64,000 nucleotides of DNA from Enhydrobacter aerosaccus (GCF_900167455.1 NZ_FUWJ01000006.1:124001-188000), one strand, 5' to 3'; positions 7,583 to 16,043 are shown, counted from the stretch's first letter. Program-made: numbers and translations. The notes: generated by a model not told the origin, from the letters alone.

Positions 7583-8548
7583 GTGACAGCCAGAGCAAAG
7601 AACTCAGCACCCGCTGAACTGCGCTCACCTGTGCAGGCGCAGAGGCCGCGCCTGCCGCCCCTCAAGGCGCTGCTGGCCTTCGAAGCCGCCTCCCGTCACG
7701 GCAGCTTCGCGCAGGGTGCCCAGGAACTCGGCGTCACGCCGTCGGCGGTCAGTCATCAGATCCAGCAGCTAGAGGATTTCCTCGGTGTATCCCTGTTCCA
7801 GCGCCAGGCCGGCGGTGCTGCCCTGACGAATGCCGGCCGCATCTATGCGCGCGAGGTCGAACGGGCGATCGGCATCATCTCGGAAGCAACCGGACTGGTC
7901 GCGCCGCAATCTCAGGCGGGCCATCTGGTCATCGCCGCCAGTCCGAGTTTTGCAGCGAAGTGGCTGCAACCCCGGTTGCCCGATTTCCTGCGCGCCCATC
8001 CAGACGTCCGTGTGCGCTTGTCGACCCTGTCCGAACCCGGTGACCTTGATACCGCCCGGTTCGATATCGCGATCGTCTATGGCGCAGCGCCGTCGGCGCC
8101 GTGGCGGGCCGAGCCGCTTCTGGTCGAACGGCTGCGGCCGCTTTGTAGCCCGGCGCTGGCAAAGGCGCTGGGTCTGCGCAGCCCGGCGGATCTGGCGCGC
8201 GCTCCTCTCATTCATTCCATGAATGCGCTGACATGGGCCGACTATCTGAGGCAGGTCGGCGTGAAGGGTCTGCGTGCCGCCAATGAGTTGTGGCTCGATC
8301 GTTCGACCATGGCGATCGATGCGGCCGTGAACGGCCTGGGCGTGGTGCTCGAGAGCGAGATGCTGGCGGCCGAAGAACTGCGCGACGGCCGCCTCATCGC
8401 GCCTTTCGGCGGGGACGCCCACACCGTCGAGGCGGCGTCCTATTTCCTCGTCAGGGCGCCGGGCTTGCGTAGCGGCACCCGGACGGCATCGTTCGAGAAG
8501 TGGCTGCGCGGCGCCATCGCCGCGGCAAATCTACCGGGAAGGAAATGA
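7583..8548 (+). CDS. LysR-family transcriptional regulator (GcvA-like), possible DgdR counterpart
   Basis: A 321-residue regulator. The N-terminal helix-turn-helix (about residues 28-85, with HGSFAQGAQELGVTPSAVSH) is followed by a periplasmic-binding-like effector domain. The opening RLPPLKALLAFEAASRHGSF is typical of the GcvA branch. Two GTG starts are possible. The one at 7583 lies 7 bp after GGAGG and is chosen over 7577, which is only 1 bp away from it. The gene is divergent from the dialkylglycine-decarboxylase-like gene, the usual position for a LysR activator of the neighbouring operon. Confidence 0.88.
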   Translation: MTARAKNSAPAELRSPVQAQRPRLPPLKALLAFEAASRHGSFAQGAQELGVTPSAVSHQIQQLEDFLGVSLFQRQAGGAALTNAGRIYAREVERAIGIISEATGLVAPQSQAGHLVIAASPSFAAKWLQPRLPDFLRAHPDVRVRLSTLSEPGDLDTARFDIAIVYGAAPSAPWRAEPLLVERLRPLCSPALAKALGLRSPADLARAPLIHSMNALTWADYLRQVGVKGLRAANELWLDRSTMAIDAAVNGLGVVLESEMLAAEELRDGRLIAPFGGDAHTVEAASYFLVRAPGLRSGTRTASFEKWLRGAIAAANLPGRK

Positions 8549-8614
8549 TGCGGGACCGGCGTTTGGAGCGCGCGCATCGCGCCCACTGCATGACGGCGGG
8601 ATTTGCGGGTCGCT

Positions 8615-9148
8615 CTACCGCTCGAACATCTTGAGCGCCTTCTGCATGTCGTAAGGCTTTTCTTCGAGCGAGTCGGGATCCCATTCGCTGCGCTCGGTAG
8701 CGAAGAAGTCGCCGCCGTAGATATGCAGGGCGCCGGTGACGCGCGGGATCGGATTGACCACCGAGTGAATGACGTCGGGGCCGAACACCTGCACATCCTT
8801 GGTCGAGAGCGACTTGGCGCCGGCGGCTTCGATACGGCCGGCCGCATCGTCCGGCAGGCGCCGCCACAGGATGTTGTCCTCGCGCCCGCCATAGACGCCG
8901 ATCACGGCCCACATCGAATGATCGTGGGGCATGATCACCATGTTGGGCGGCCAGAAGACGTTGATGACCGTGAGTTCGGGCGAACGGTGCAGCGGGACGA
9001 TCCCGCCGGGCTTCGGTTCGCCCAGCGCACCGATCACGGCCGAGGGGTCGGACACGGCGCGGGCGACGACCTCGCGCACGTTGCGGGAGGCATGGGCGCC
9101 GTCCAGCGCGGCGCGACAATCTGCGATGAACTGGTCCTTGTCGAACAT
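8615..9148 (-). CDS. Cupin protein related to cysteine (thiol) dioxygenases
   Basis: A 177-residue single-cupin protein. The metal motif MPHDHSMWAVIGVYGGRED supplies HxH plus a downstream Glu, and a second His is in PDVIHSVVN, the layout of mononuclear iron thiol dioxygenases. The ATG at 9148 follows GGGGAG by 5 bp; an upstream in-frame start would add an Arg-rich unrelated stretch. The gene stands alone between a LysR gene and an enoyl-CoA hydratase gene. The likely reaction is oxidation of a small thiol to a sulfinate, but substrate choice among cysteine, 3-mercaptopropionate or others is not readable. Confidence 0.75.
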   Translation of the reverse strand: MFDKDQFIADCRAALDGAHASRNVREVVARAVSDPSAVIGALGEPKPGGIVPLHRSPELTVINVFWPPNMVIMPHDHSMWAVIGVYGGREDNILWRRLPDDAAGRIEAAGAKSLSTKDVQVFGPDVIHSVVNPIPRVTGALHIYGGDFFATERSEWDPDSLEEKPYDMQKALKMFER

Positions 9149-9523
9149 GGAGACTCCCCTCTGCAGTCGGCCCTCCGCATGAGGCCGATCGGACCGGTTG
9201 AAGCATGGCAGCCCGGAGGTGCGGTCGTCCATTCGATGGTGACCGGAATCGTCGCTTCACGACCTCGGCCCCTATGATGGCCGTCGTTGCCGAAGGTGTG
9301 AGCGATGCCGAGAAACAGTCAGACCCCCATGATTCCCGTTTTCCTGCCGTTTATTCCGACGGCGCGATCAGAAAAATGCAGAAAAATAAGGGTTTTGGTG
9401 AAAGGCTCCCGTTATTTTTCCGTTTATTTAACGGCGACAGCCTCCGCCGCCCGAACTCGCGAGGCGCTCACGCGTCGCGAGGATATTTTTGTCTGGCAGG
9501 TGCGTCCGCAAACCCGGACGGGA
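9149..9523. other. Intergenic region with an AT-rich hairpin island
   Basis: 375 bp without a supported gene. The first ~150 bp, upstream of the cupin gene, must hold its promoter, but no clear -35/-10 pair is seen. The centre, about 9360-9435, is conspicuously AT-rich for this genome and contains two adjacent inverted repeats, annotated separately. Confidence 0.7.
9381..9434 (-). terminator. Tandem AT-rich stem-loops downstream of the enoyl-CoA hydratase gene
   Basis: The first repeat pairs GAAAAATAAGGG (9381-9392) with CCCGTTATTTTTC (9408-9420), a 12-bp stem with one bulged G. The second pairs CCGTT (9420-9424) with AACGG (9430-9434). Read on the reverse strand, the long stem ends in a T-rich run. 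This would suit termination of the leftward enoyl-CoA hydratase transcript, which ends at 9524. Its near symmetry means it could also stop transcripts from the other side. Confidence 0.5.
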
Positions 9524-10315
9524 CTACCGGCCCTTCCAGTTGGGCTTGCGCTTCTCGGCGAAGGCCTTGGGTCCCTCGACCGTGTCCTCGCTCTTGGTCA
9601 TGGCGACAAAGGCTGGATAATTGAGATTGTGCATGGCCGTTTCGAGCGCCGGCACATCGAGCGAGCGCATCACGACCTGCTTGGTGGCGCGCACCGACAT
9701 GGGCGAGCAGGCGAGGATATCGTCGGCCCAGCGGCGAGCTTCCTTGAGGAGATCTGCGTGCGGCACGACGGCCGTGACGAATCCCAGTTCGAAGCCTTCC
9801 TTGGCCGAGACGTGCCGACCGGTGAGCATCATGCCCATGGCCTTCTTGAGGGGGATCATGCGCGACAGCCGCTGCATGCCGCCGGCGCCGGCGGCGAGGC
9901 CGACCTTGGGTTCGGGCAAGGCGAAGGTCGCCTTGTCGGACGCGACGATGATGTCGCAGGCCAAGGCGATCTCGAAGCCGCCCCCCATGGCGACACCGTT
10001 GACGGCGGCGATCACCGGCTTGTCGAGATCGTGGCGGTTGGTCAGGCCGCCGAAGCCCTTGAGGGGGTGCACCGGCCGCTTGCCTGTCTTGGCCTGGGTC
10101 TCGGCGTGATACTTGAGGTCATTGCCAGCGCAGAAGGCCTTGTCGCCGGCGCCAGTGATGATGGCGACCCAGAGATCGGGATTGGCATGGAACTCGTCGA
10201 AGGCCTCCACGAGCTCCTGGTTCGCCATCGGATGGCAGGCGTTATAGACCTCCGGCCGGTTGATCGTGACGATCATCAGGCGGCCCTCGATATCGACCTT
10301 GCTGTACTGACCCAT
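9524..10315 (-). CDS. Enoyl-CoA hydratase/isomerase (crotonase) family protein
   Basis: A 263-residue crotonase-fold enzyme. The oxyanion-hole segments are AFCAGNDLK near residue 62 and VNGVAMGGGFEIAL near residue 107. Glu is present in GGGFE and in LPEPKVG, the positions used as acid/base residues by hydratases. It acts on a 2-enoyl-CoA or a related acyl-CoA; the GND variant and ALPEPKVGL block resemble carnitinyl-CoA dehydratase-like members. GGAGGACAGGAA precedes the ATG. It appears to be a single-gene unit followed by AT-rich stem-loops. Confidence 0.87.
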   Translation of the reverse strand: MGQYSKVDIEGRLMIVTINRPEVYNACHPMANQELVEAFDEFHANPDLWVAIITGAGDKAFCAGNDLKYHAETQAKTGKRPVHPLKGFGGLTNRHDLDKPVIAAVNGVAMGGGFEIALACDIIVASDKATFALPEPKVGLAAGAGGMQRLSRMIPLKKAMGMMLTGRHVSAKEGFELGFVTAVVPHADLLKEARRWADDILACSPMSVRATKQVVMRSLDVPALETAMHNLNYPAFVAMTKSEDTVEGPKAFAEKRKPNWKGR

Positions 10316-10562
10316 GGCGTTTCCTGTCCTCCGGTGCGACGTTGTGTGAATGCTGGTTTACCCCGCGCCGTGGACAATGCAAAAGCGCGCCATTGCCGAG
10401 TCGGAAATTGCAGTTTCCGGCGATCGGCGCGGCGGCGTTCTCGACGCACCCGGCACCCGCTTTCCAAGCGGCTCGTCGAAGGAAAGTTAGCGGGGTTTCC
10501 TGAAGTGAAATCTCAGAAATGGCAGACCTTGAGCAAGGCGGCCGCGTTTCCAATATATGGTG

Positions 10563-10578
10563 TGCCTGCATGCAGGCA
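10563..10578. promoter_or_regulatory. 16-bp perfect palindrome, possible operator
   Basis: TGCCTGCATGCAGGCA reads identically on both strands, with no mismatch and no spacer. It lies midway between the enoyl-CoA hydratase start (248 bp) and the ompA start (315 bp). A dimeric repressor site is the simplest reading, but the protein is unknown. Confidence 0.4.
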
Positions 10579-10752
10579 TTAGGTCGCCGCCACCTTGTCA
10601 ATATTCGGTATCTGCATGGGCAGAGCCTTATTTTTCTGGGTGTTTTCGCTTCTGGCGTGAAGATTGACGTCGATATCGGGCACCAAGCCGAAAACTATAT
10701 CTAGTAGCCGGATGGCCGCCCCGCCCGACGATTAGGGGTCGGTTTGGCGTAC

Positions 10753-10770
10753 TGTTGCGGCATCGCAACA
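10753..10770 (+). promoter_or_regulatory. Perfect 7-bp inverted repeat upstream of ompA
   Basis: TGTTGCG-GCAT-CGCAACA forms a 7-bp stem with a 4-nt loop, 122 bp before the ompA start. An AT-rich stretch (ATAAAATTG) follows at once. It could be an operator or the 5' hairpin of a long ompA leader. Confidence 0.4.
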
Positions 10771-10892
10771 CGATAAAATTGAAAAATTTCCGTGGCTTGT
10801 TGGGCTTGGAGCGGGGCCCCAGATCCGACGCGGAGTTGGAACAATCCAGCCCCGCCCCCAACACCCATCTGTTCAGTACATGAGGGAAATCC

Positions 10893-11834
10893 ATGAAAAA
10901 GGCTTTGCTGGCCGCCGCAGCGCTCATCGCGCTTCCGGTGATGGCACAGGCCCAGACGCCGTCGTCAGGGTTCTATATCGGTGCGGAAGGCGGCCTGAAC
11001 TGGCTGCTCAACACCACCATCCTCGGTAATTCTGTTAGCCCGCAGACTGGTTGGGCGGCGGGCGGCGTGGTCGGTTACGACTTCGTCGGTCCGAGGGTCG
11101 AGCTGGAAGGCGTCTATCGGAACAACCAGACCAACATTGGTTTCCCGGGTCGTGCCATCAACAACCAGATCGGCCAGCTCTCGGTCATGGCCAACCTGCT
11201 GTATGATTTCGCGCCAGGCGCGACCATTACGCCCTATGTCGGCGCCGGCGCCGGTATCGCGTTCGTCGACAGCGACTCCTCCCTGGGGAGCACGCAGTTC
11301 GCCTATCAGGGCATCGTCGGTCTCGGCTGGAACGTGGATAGCACTTTCCGCGTCAACCTCGACGGCCGCTACTACGGCACGACCAATCCGAGCGTTGCCG
11401 GAACGAGCTGGAGCAACAACAACTTCAGCGTGATGCTGGGTCTGCAGGTCAAGTTCGGCGCCCCGGCCGAGGCCGCTCCGCCGCCGCCACCGCCGCCGGT
11501 CCAGGCGCCGTCCTTCATGGTGTTCTTCGACTGGGATCGCGCGAACCTGTCGCAACAGGCCCTGGCCACGGTCCAGCAGGCGGCTGACGCCTACAAGACC
11601 AAGGGCAATGCGCGCATCACGGCGACCGGCCATACTGACCGGTCGGGCCCGGAGAGCTACAACATGGCGCTGTCGCTGCGTCGTGCGAACGCGGTCAAGG
11701 ATGCCCTGGTGCGCGACGGCGTGCCGGCCACGGCGATCTCGGTCGTCGGCAAGGGCGAGGCCGATCCGCTGGTTCCGACCGCCGACGGCGTCCGCGAGCC
11801 GCAGAACCGCCGCGTCGTGATCGCGCTCCAGTAA
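10893..11834 (+). CDS. OmpA-family outer membrane protein with beta-barrel and peptidoglycan-binding domains
   Basis: 313 residues. The signal peptide MKKALLAAAALIALPVMAQA is followed by an eight-strand-type beta-barrel domain (about residues 22-190, alternating aromatic/polar). A linker containing APPPPPPPVQ comes next, then an OmpA-like peptidoglycan-binding domain (about 205-313) with TATGHTDRSGPESYN and PQNRRVVI. It anchors the outer membrane to the cell wall. The gene has its own long upstream region and a strong downstream intrinsic terminator, so it is a monocistronic, probably abundant, transcript. Confidence 0.93.
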   Translation: MKKALLAAAALIALPVMAQAQTPSSGFYIGAEGGLNWLLNTTILGNSVSPQTGWAAGGVVGYDFVGPRVELEGVYRNNQTNIGFPGRAINNQIGQLSVMANLLYDFAPGATITPYVGAGAGIAFVDSDSSLGSTQFAYQGIVGLGWNVDSTFRVNLDGRYYGTTNPSVAGTSWSNNNFSVMLGLQVKFGAPAEAAPPPPPPPVQAPSFMVFFDWDRANLSQQALATVQQAADAYKTKGNARITATGHTDRSGPESYNMALSLRRANAVKDALVRDGVPATAISVVGKGEADPLVPTADGVREPQNRRVVIALQ

Positions 11835-11862
11835 TACGGGGCGGAACATCTGTTCCGAGAGG

Positions 11863-11892
11863 CGGCCGGGTCATTCCCGGCCGTTTCTTTTT
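11863..11892 (+). terminator. Strong intrinsic terminator of ompA
   Basis: CGGCCGGG-TCATT-CCCGGCCG is a perfect 8-bp GC stem followed by TTTCTTTTTG, 28 bp after the ompA stop. A smaller hairpin, CGGAAC-ATCT-GTTCCG, precedes it at 11842-11857. Confidence 0.88.
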
Positions 11893-11984
11893 GTTCCCGC
11901 CCTGGTTCCCAAGGGGAGGGGGCGCTTTTCAGGTTGGCGCGCGCTGGATGCGTCTCTATATCCGAGCGCAGGAGAGTGAAATCA

Positions 11985-12638
11985 ATGTCGCAAGTGTTGA
12001 TGCCCAAGGCGACGGCCGTGTGGCTCGTCGAGAATACGACCCTGACGTTCGACCAGATCTCGGCCTTCACCGGCCTGCATCCGCTCGAAATCCAGGCGAT
12101 CGCCGATGGCGAAGTCGCAGGCGGCATGACGGGACTGGACCCGACGACCAACGGGCAGCTGACCAAGGAAGAGATCAAGCGCTGCGAGGTCGATCCGAAA
12201 GCGCGACTGAAACTCAGCGTCCGCGACGTGCCGGAGCCGATGGCCCGTTCCAAGGGACCGCGCTATACGCCGGTCGCCAAGCGGCAGGATCGGCCGGATG
12301 CTATCGCCTGGCTGCTGAAGGTCCATCCCGAGCTGCAGGACAGCCAGGTCGCCAAGCTGGTCGGCTCGACCAAGAGCACGGTCCAGTCGGTGCGCGATCG
12401 CACGCATTGGAACATGCAGAACGTCCGGCCGCGCGACCCCGTCACACTGGGGCTGTGTTCGCTGAAGGATCTGAACGACGCGGTCGATCGCGCCCGCCGC
12501 AAGGCGGCTCGCGAAGATGCGGCGCGCAAGAAGGCCGGCCTGGCGCCGCTCGAGTCGGAGGTCGAAGCCGAGGCGGTGGATCCGGGCGAGGCGGATCAGC
12601 CCGAGGTGGACGCGCTCGACAGCGAGCACCACAACTGA
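11985..12638 (+). CDS. trcR: TrcR-type cell-cycle transcriptional regulator (DUF1013)
   Basis: 217 residues. The N-terminus (MSQVLMPKATAVWLVENTTL) and the block HPLEIQAIADGEVAGGM are highly conserved in the DUF1013 family, which is confined to Alphaproteobacteria and annotated as the cell-cycle regulator TrcR. A middle segment, HPELQDSQVAKLVGSTKSTV, looks like a second helix-turn-helix. The C-terminus is acidic and low-complexity. The ATG at 11985, with GGAGAG upstream, gives the conserved family start; an upstream in-frame ATG adds 17 unconserved residues. The gene is monocistronic, after the ompA terminator. Confidence 0.85.
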   Translation: MSQVLMPKATAVWLVENTTLTFDQISAFTGLHPLEIQAIADGEVAGGMTGLDPTTNGQLTKEEIKRCEVDPKARLKLSVRDVPEPMARSKGPRYTPVAKRQDRPDAIAWLLKVHPELQDSQVAKLVGSTKSTVQSVRDRTHWNMQNVRPRDPVTLGLCSLKDLNDAVDRARRKAAREDAARKKAGLAPLESEVEAEAVDPGEADQPEVDALDSEHHN

Positions 12639-12666
12639 TGATTCCGCGGCCGCACGCGGTGCGGCC

Positions 12667-13659
12667 TCAGACCGTCAACATCACCTTGCCGACGTGGTTG
12701 GCGCGCTCGAGTTCCGCGTGCGCGCCTGCCGCGTCCCTGAGCGGAAAGGTCTTGTAGAGGATCGGTCGGGTCTTGCCGCTCTCCAGCAGCGGCCAGACCT
12801 TCTCCTTGAGGCCGTGTGCCATGCGGCCCTTGTTCTCGATGCTCTGCGGCCGCAGCGTCGAGCCCGTCAGGGTGAGGCGATTGACCATCACGATACCGGC
12901 GCTGATGGTCGCCGTCGCGCCGCCCTGGAGCGCGATCACCACGCAGCGCCCGTCCTGCTTCAGCAGTTGCAGGTTCTTCGGCAGATAGTCGCCGGCCACC
13001 ATGTCGAGCACGACATCGACGCCGCCCGACAGCTTCTTCACTTCGGCCGCCCAGTCGTTGTCCTTGTAGAGGATGGCGTGATCGGCGCCGAGCTTGACCA
13101 CGGCCTCGGCCTTCTCGGCATTGCGGACCGTCGTGAACACCTTGGCACCAAAGGCCTTGGCGAGCTGGATCGCCGTGGTGCCGATGCCGCTGGCGCCGCC
13201 ATGGATCAACACCGACTCGCCGGCCTCGAGGCGACCGCGCTCGAACAGGTTGTGCCAGACCGTGAAGTAGTTCTCTGGCAGCGCCGCCGCGTGCAGCATG
13301 TCGAAGCCCTTCGGAGGCGGCAGGCATTGCGGGGCGGGGACGGTGCAATATTCGGCATAGGCGCCGCCCGGTGTCAGCGCGCAGACCGCATCGCCCACAC
13401 TCCAGCCGCTGACGCCGTCACCGATCGCGGCAACCGTTCCCGCGCATTCGAGGCCCGGCAGATCGGACGCACCCGGCGGCGGCGGATAGGTGCCCGCACG
13501 CTGCGCCAGGTCGGGGCGATTGACGCCGGCCGCCGCCACCTTGACCAGCAGTTCGCCTGCCTTGGGTTGCGGCACGGGCCGCTGTGTCGGCACCAGGACC
13601 TCGGGCCCGCCCGGAGTCTTGATTTCAACGCACATCATCGTTGCGGGCAGCGCGCTCAT
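12667..13659 (-). CDS. NAD(P)H:quinone oxidoreductase of the zinc-free MDR family
   Basis: 330 residues of a medium-chain dehydrogenase/reductase. The N-terminal GroES-like domain is followed by a Rossmann domain with GASGIGTTAIQLAKAFG near residue 150. The structural and catalytic zinc cysteine/histidine sets are missing, and GVNRPDLAQR is the quinone-reductase signature. It catalyses NADPH-dependent reduction of quinones or enones in the cytoplasm. The ATG at 13659 follows AAAGG and gives MSALPATMMC. It stands alone and converges on trcR; its divergent neighbour is the DUF1192 gene. Confidence 0.87.
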   Translation of the reverse strand: MSALPATMMCVEIKTPGGPEVLVPTQRPVPQPKAGELLVKVAAAGVNRPDLAQRAGTYPPPPGASDLPGLECAGTVAAIGDGVSGWSVGDAVCALTPGGAYAEYCTVPAPQCLPPPKGFDMLHAAALPENYFTVWHNLFERGRLEAGESVLIHGGASGIGTTAIQLAKAFGAKVFTTVRNAEKAEAVVKLGADHAILYKDNDWAAEVKKLSGGVDVVLDMVAGDYLPKNLQLLKQDGRCVVIALQGGATATISAGIVMVNRLTLTGSTLRPQSIENKGRMAHGLKEKVWPLLESGKTRPILYKTFPLRDAAGAHAELERANHVGKVMLTV

Positions 13660-13725
13660 GGCCGGCCTTTCGGTTCTAGGGGAGCAATGGTAGGTCTCAC
13701 TTAGCCGCTTCCGTGGAGTCTTGCC

Positions 13726-13914
13726 ATGGCCTTCGATCTCGAGGATCTCGATCCGCGCAATAAGAGGACGAAACCCGTCAACCTCGACGACATGAGCGTC
13801 GACGCGCTCAAGGAGTACGTCGATGCCTTGAAGGCGGAGATCGAACGGGTCGAAGCCAAGATCAAGGCCAAGCAAAGCCATGCTTCAGCTGCCGCGGCAT
13901 TCTTCAAGAGGTAA
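13726..13914 (+). CDS. DUF1192 small coiled-coil protein
   Basis: 62 residues: MAFDLEDLDPRNKRTKPVNL, then a helical, coiled-coil-like segment with regularly spaced Glu/Lys (LKAEIERVEAKIKAKQ). This is the DUF1192 family, found in alphaproteobacteria and of unknown function. It lies 8 bp upstream of the 3-hydroxybutyrate dehydrogenase gene and is co-directional, so it is probably translated from the same mRNA. Confidence 0.85.
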   Translation: MAFDLEDLDPRNKRTKPVNLDDMSVDALKEYVDALKAEIERVEAKIKAKQSHASAAAAFFKR

Positions 13915-13922
13915 GGCACGTC

Positions 13923-14708
13923 ATGTCGCTCAAGGGTAAGTCCGCCATCGTCACCGGCTCAACCAGCGGGATCGGTCGGGCCGTCGCCGAGGCCTTCGCG
14001 GCCGAAGGCTGCAACGTCATGCTCAACGGCTTCGGCGATCCGGCCGCGATCGCCAAGCTCCAGCAAGAGATGGCGAAGAAGAACGGTGTGCGGGTCGAGT
14101 ATGACGGCGCCGACATGAGCAAGCCGGCCGAGATCGCCGATCTCGTCGCCAAAGCCCAAGCCGCCTTCGGTGCCGTAGACATCCTGGTGAACAATGCCGG
14201 CATCCAGTTCACCGCACCGATCGAGCAGTTCCCGATCGAGAAGTGGGACGCGATCATCGCCATCAACCTCAGCGCCACCTTCCATGCCATCCGGGCCGCG
14301 TTGCCGGCGATGAAGGCGAGGAAGTGGGGGCGCATCATCAACATCGCCAGTACCCACGGCCTCGTGGCCTCGACGCACAAGGTCGCTTATGTGGCCGCCA
14401 AGCACGGCATCGTCGGTCTCACCAAGGTGGTCGGCATGGAGTGCGCGGATACCGGCGTCACCTGCAATGCCATCTGTCCGGGCTGGGTCCTCACCCCGCT
14501 GGTGCAGGCGCAGATCGATGCGCGCGCGAAGGAGCAGGGCATCCCGGTCGAGCAGGCGGCCAAGAACCTGCTGGCCGAGAAACAGCCGCAACTGCAGTTC
14601 ACCAAGCCCGAACAGATCGCCGGTCTCGCCGTATTCCTGGCCTCCGATACGGCGTCGAACATGCAGGGCACTCAGCTCGTATCGGACGGCGGCTGGACGG
14701 CTCAATAA
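13923..14708 (+). CDS. bdhA: D-3-hydroxybutyrate dehydrogenase (SDR family)
   Basis: 261 residues. The cofactor motif TGSTSGIG is near residue 11, NNAGIQ near 90, the catalytic Ser is in IASTHGLVAS, and the Tyr-x3-Lys in YVAAKHG. The substrate-binding features characteristic of bacterial 3-hydroxybutyrate dehydrogenases are present: CPGWVLTPLVQAQI and the lid segment with LAEKQPQLQFTKPEQ. It interconverts 3-hydroxybutyrate and acetoacetate with NAD, usually in polyhydroxybutyrate turnover. It is the second gene of a tight forward run that continues to 18929. Confidence 0.92.
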   Translation: MSLKGKSAIVTGSTSGIGRAVAEAFAAEGCNVMLNGFGDPAAIAKLQQEMAKKNGVRVEYDGADMSKPAEIADLVAKAQAAFGAVDILVNNAGIQFTAPIEQFPIEKWDAIIAINLSATFHAIRAALPAMKARKWGRIINIASTHGLVASTHKVAYVAAKHGIVGLTKVVGMECADTGVTCNAICPGWVLTPLVQAQIDARAKEQGIPVEQAAKNLLAEKQPQLQFTKPEQIAGLAVFLASDTASNMQGTQLVSDGGWTAQ

Positions 14709-14747
14709 GAAACAGCTCTCGAGGCGAGAGCGAGAGGGGGAGACCCG

Positions 14748-16043
14748 GTGGTCGAAGCGAAGTTCCTGAAGCCCGATACGCTCGCCTTGCATGCGGGCCA
14801 GCATCCCGACCCGGTGACGGGGGCGCGGGCGGTGCCGATCTATCAGACGACGTCCTACGTCTTCCGCGACGTCGACCATGCGGCGAGCCTGTTCAATCTC
14901 GAGGTCGGCGGCCATATCTACAGCCGCATCTCCAACCCAACCGTCAGCGTGTTCGAGGAGCGCGTCGCGGCACTCGAGGAGGGATCGGGAGCGCTCGGCG
15001 TGTCGAGCGGACAGGCGGCGTTGCATATCGCCATCGCCACGCTGATGGGCGCCGGCGGCCACATCGTCGCCTCGACATCGCTCTATGGCGGCACGCGCAA
15101 CATGCTGGCGCTCACCCTGCCGCGCTTCGGCATCACCACGACCTTCGTGCATCCGCGCGACCACGATGGGTTCGCCAAGGCAATCAAGTCCGAGACCCGG
15201 TTGGTGCTGGGCGAGACGATCGGAAATCCGGGCGGCGAAGTGCTCGATATCCCGGCCATCGCCGACATCGCGCACGCGGCGAAGATCCCGCTGATGGTCG
15301 ACAACACCTTCGCGTCGCCGATCCTGTGCCGGCCCCTGACCCTTGGCGCCGATATCGTTTTCCATTCGGCCACCAAGTTCATCGGCGGCCACGGCGTGGC
15401 GATCGGCGGCGTGATCGTCGACTCCGGTCGGTTCGACTGGGAGGGCTCGGGTAAGTTCCCCACCCTCACCGAACCCTACGCCGGCTATCACGGCATCGAC
15501 TTCGCCGAGGAGTTCGGCCCGCATGCCTTCATCATGCGTGCCCGTGCCGAAGGCGTCCGCGACTTCGGTTGCTGCCTGGCGCCGCAGAACGCCTTCTATC
15601 TGCTCCAGGGACTGGAGACACTGCCGCTGCGCGTGGCACGTCATGTCGAGAATGCGCGCAAGGTCGTCGCCTTCCTCAAGGGGAATCCGGCCGTCGAGCG
15701 TATTGCCTCGCCCGAATTGCCCGAGCATCCGGACCATGAGCTCGCCAACCGTCTCCTGCCCAAGGGGGCAGGCTCGATCTTCAGCTTCGACATCAAGGGC
15801 GGGCGCGAAGCGGGGCGCCGCTTCATCGAACGGCTGAAGCTGTTCTCGCATCTCGCCAACGTCGGTGACGCCAAGTCGCTGGTGATCCATCCTGCCTCGA
15901 CCACGCACGCGCAGCTCGATGCCGCGGCATTGCAGGCCGCCGGTATCGGTGAAGGCATGATTCGTCTCTCGGTCGGCCTCGAGGATCCCGACGATCTGAT
16001 CGACGATCTCGGGCAGGCGCTGCGCGCGTCGCAAAAGGGCTGA
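14748..16043 (+). CDS. metY: O-acetylhomoserine sulfhydrylase (aminocarboxypropyltransferase)
   Basis: 431 residues of the Cys/Met-metabolism PLP family. The opening TLALHAGQHPDPVTGARAVP and the block YSRISNPTV are typical of MetY. The PLP lysine is in HSATKFIGGHG (near residue 210). The enzyme makes homocysteine from O-acetylhomoserine and sulfide. The GTG start at 14748 follows GAGAGGGGGAG. It is 39 bp after bdhA, and its stop is 2 bp before the next ATG, so it belongs to the same transcript. Confidence 0.93.
   Translation: MVEAKFLKPDTLALHAGQHPDPVTGARAVPIYQTTSYVFRDVDHAASLFNLEVGGHIYSRISNPTVSVFEERVAALEEGSGALGVSSGQAALHIAIATLMGAGGHIVASTSLYGGTRNMLALTLPRFGITTTFVHPRDHDGFAKAIKSETRLVLGETIGNPGGEVLDIPAIADIAHAAKIPLMVDNTFASPILCRPLTLGADIVFHSATKFIGGHGVAIGGVIVDSGRFDWEGSGKFPTLTEPYAGYHGIDFAEEFGPHAFIMRARAEGVRDFGCCLAPQNAFYLLQGLETLPLRVARHVENARKVVAFLKGNPAVERIASPELPEHPDHELANRLLPKGAGSIFSFDIKGGREAGRRFIERLKLFSHLANVGDAKSLVIHPASTTHAQLDAAALQAAGIGEGMIRLSVGLEDPDDLIDDLGQALRASQKG

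Larger units (their letters stand above)
10316..10892. other. 577-bp regulatory intergenic region
   Basis: No gene with convincing support is present. A 61-codon forward frame at 10519-10704 lacks a ribosome-binding site and family features. The region must contain the promoter of the leftward enoyl-CoA hydratase gene and that of the rightward ompA gene. It holds a 16-bp perfect palindrome at 10563 and a hairpin at 10753. The long leader upstream of ompA leaves room for a regulatory RNA target, but no such RNA can be shown. Confidence 0.6.

Noticed and set aside
10519..10704. 61-codon forward frame in the ompA upstream region
   Set aside because: No ribosome-binding site, no family-like residues and a skewed composition; the region is better explained as leader and regulatory DNA.
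13959..16034. 691-residue reverse frame opposite bdhA and metY
   Set aside because: Runs through two well-supported genes on the other strand; composition is the Arg/Gly-rich type of antisense frames.
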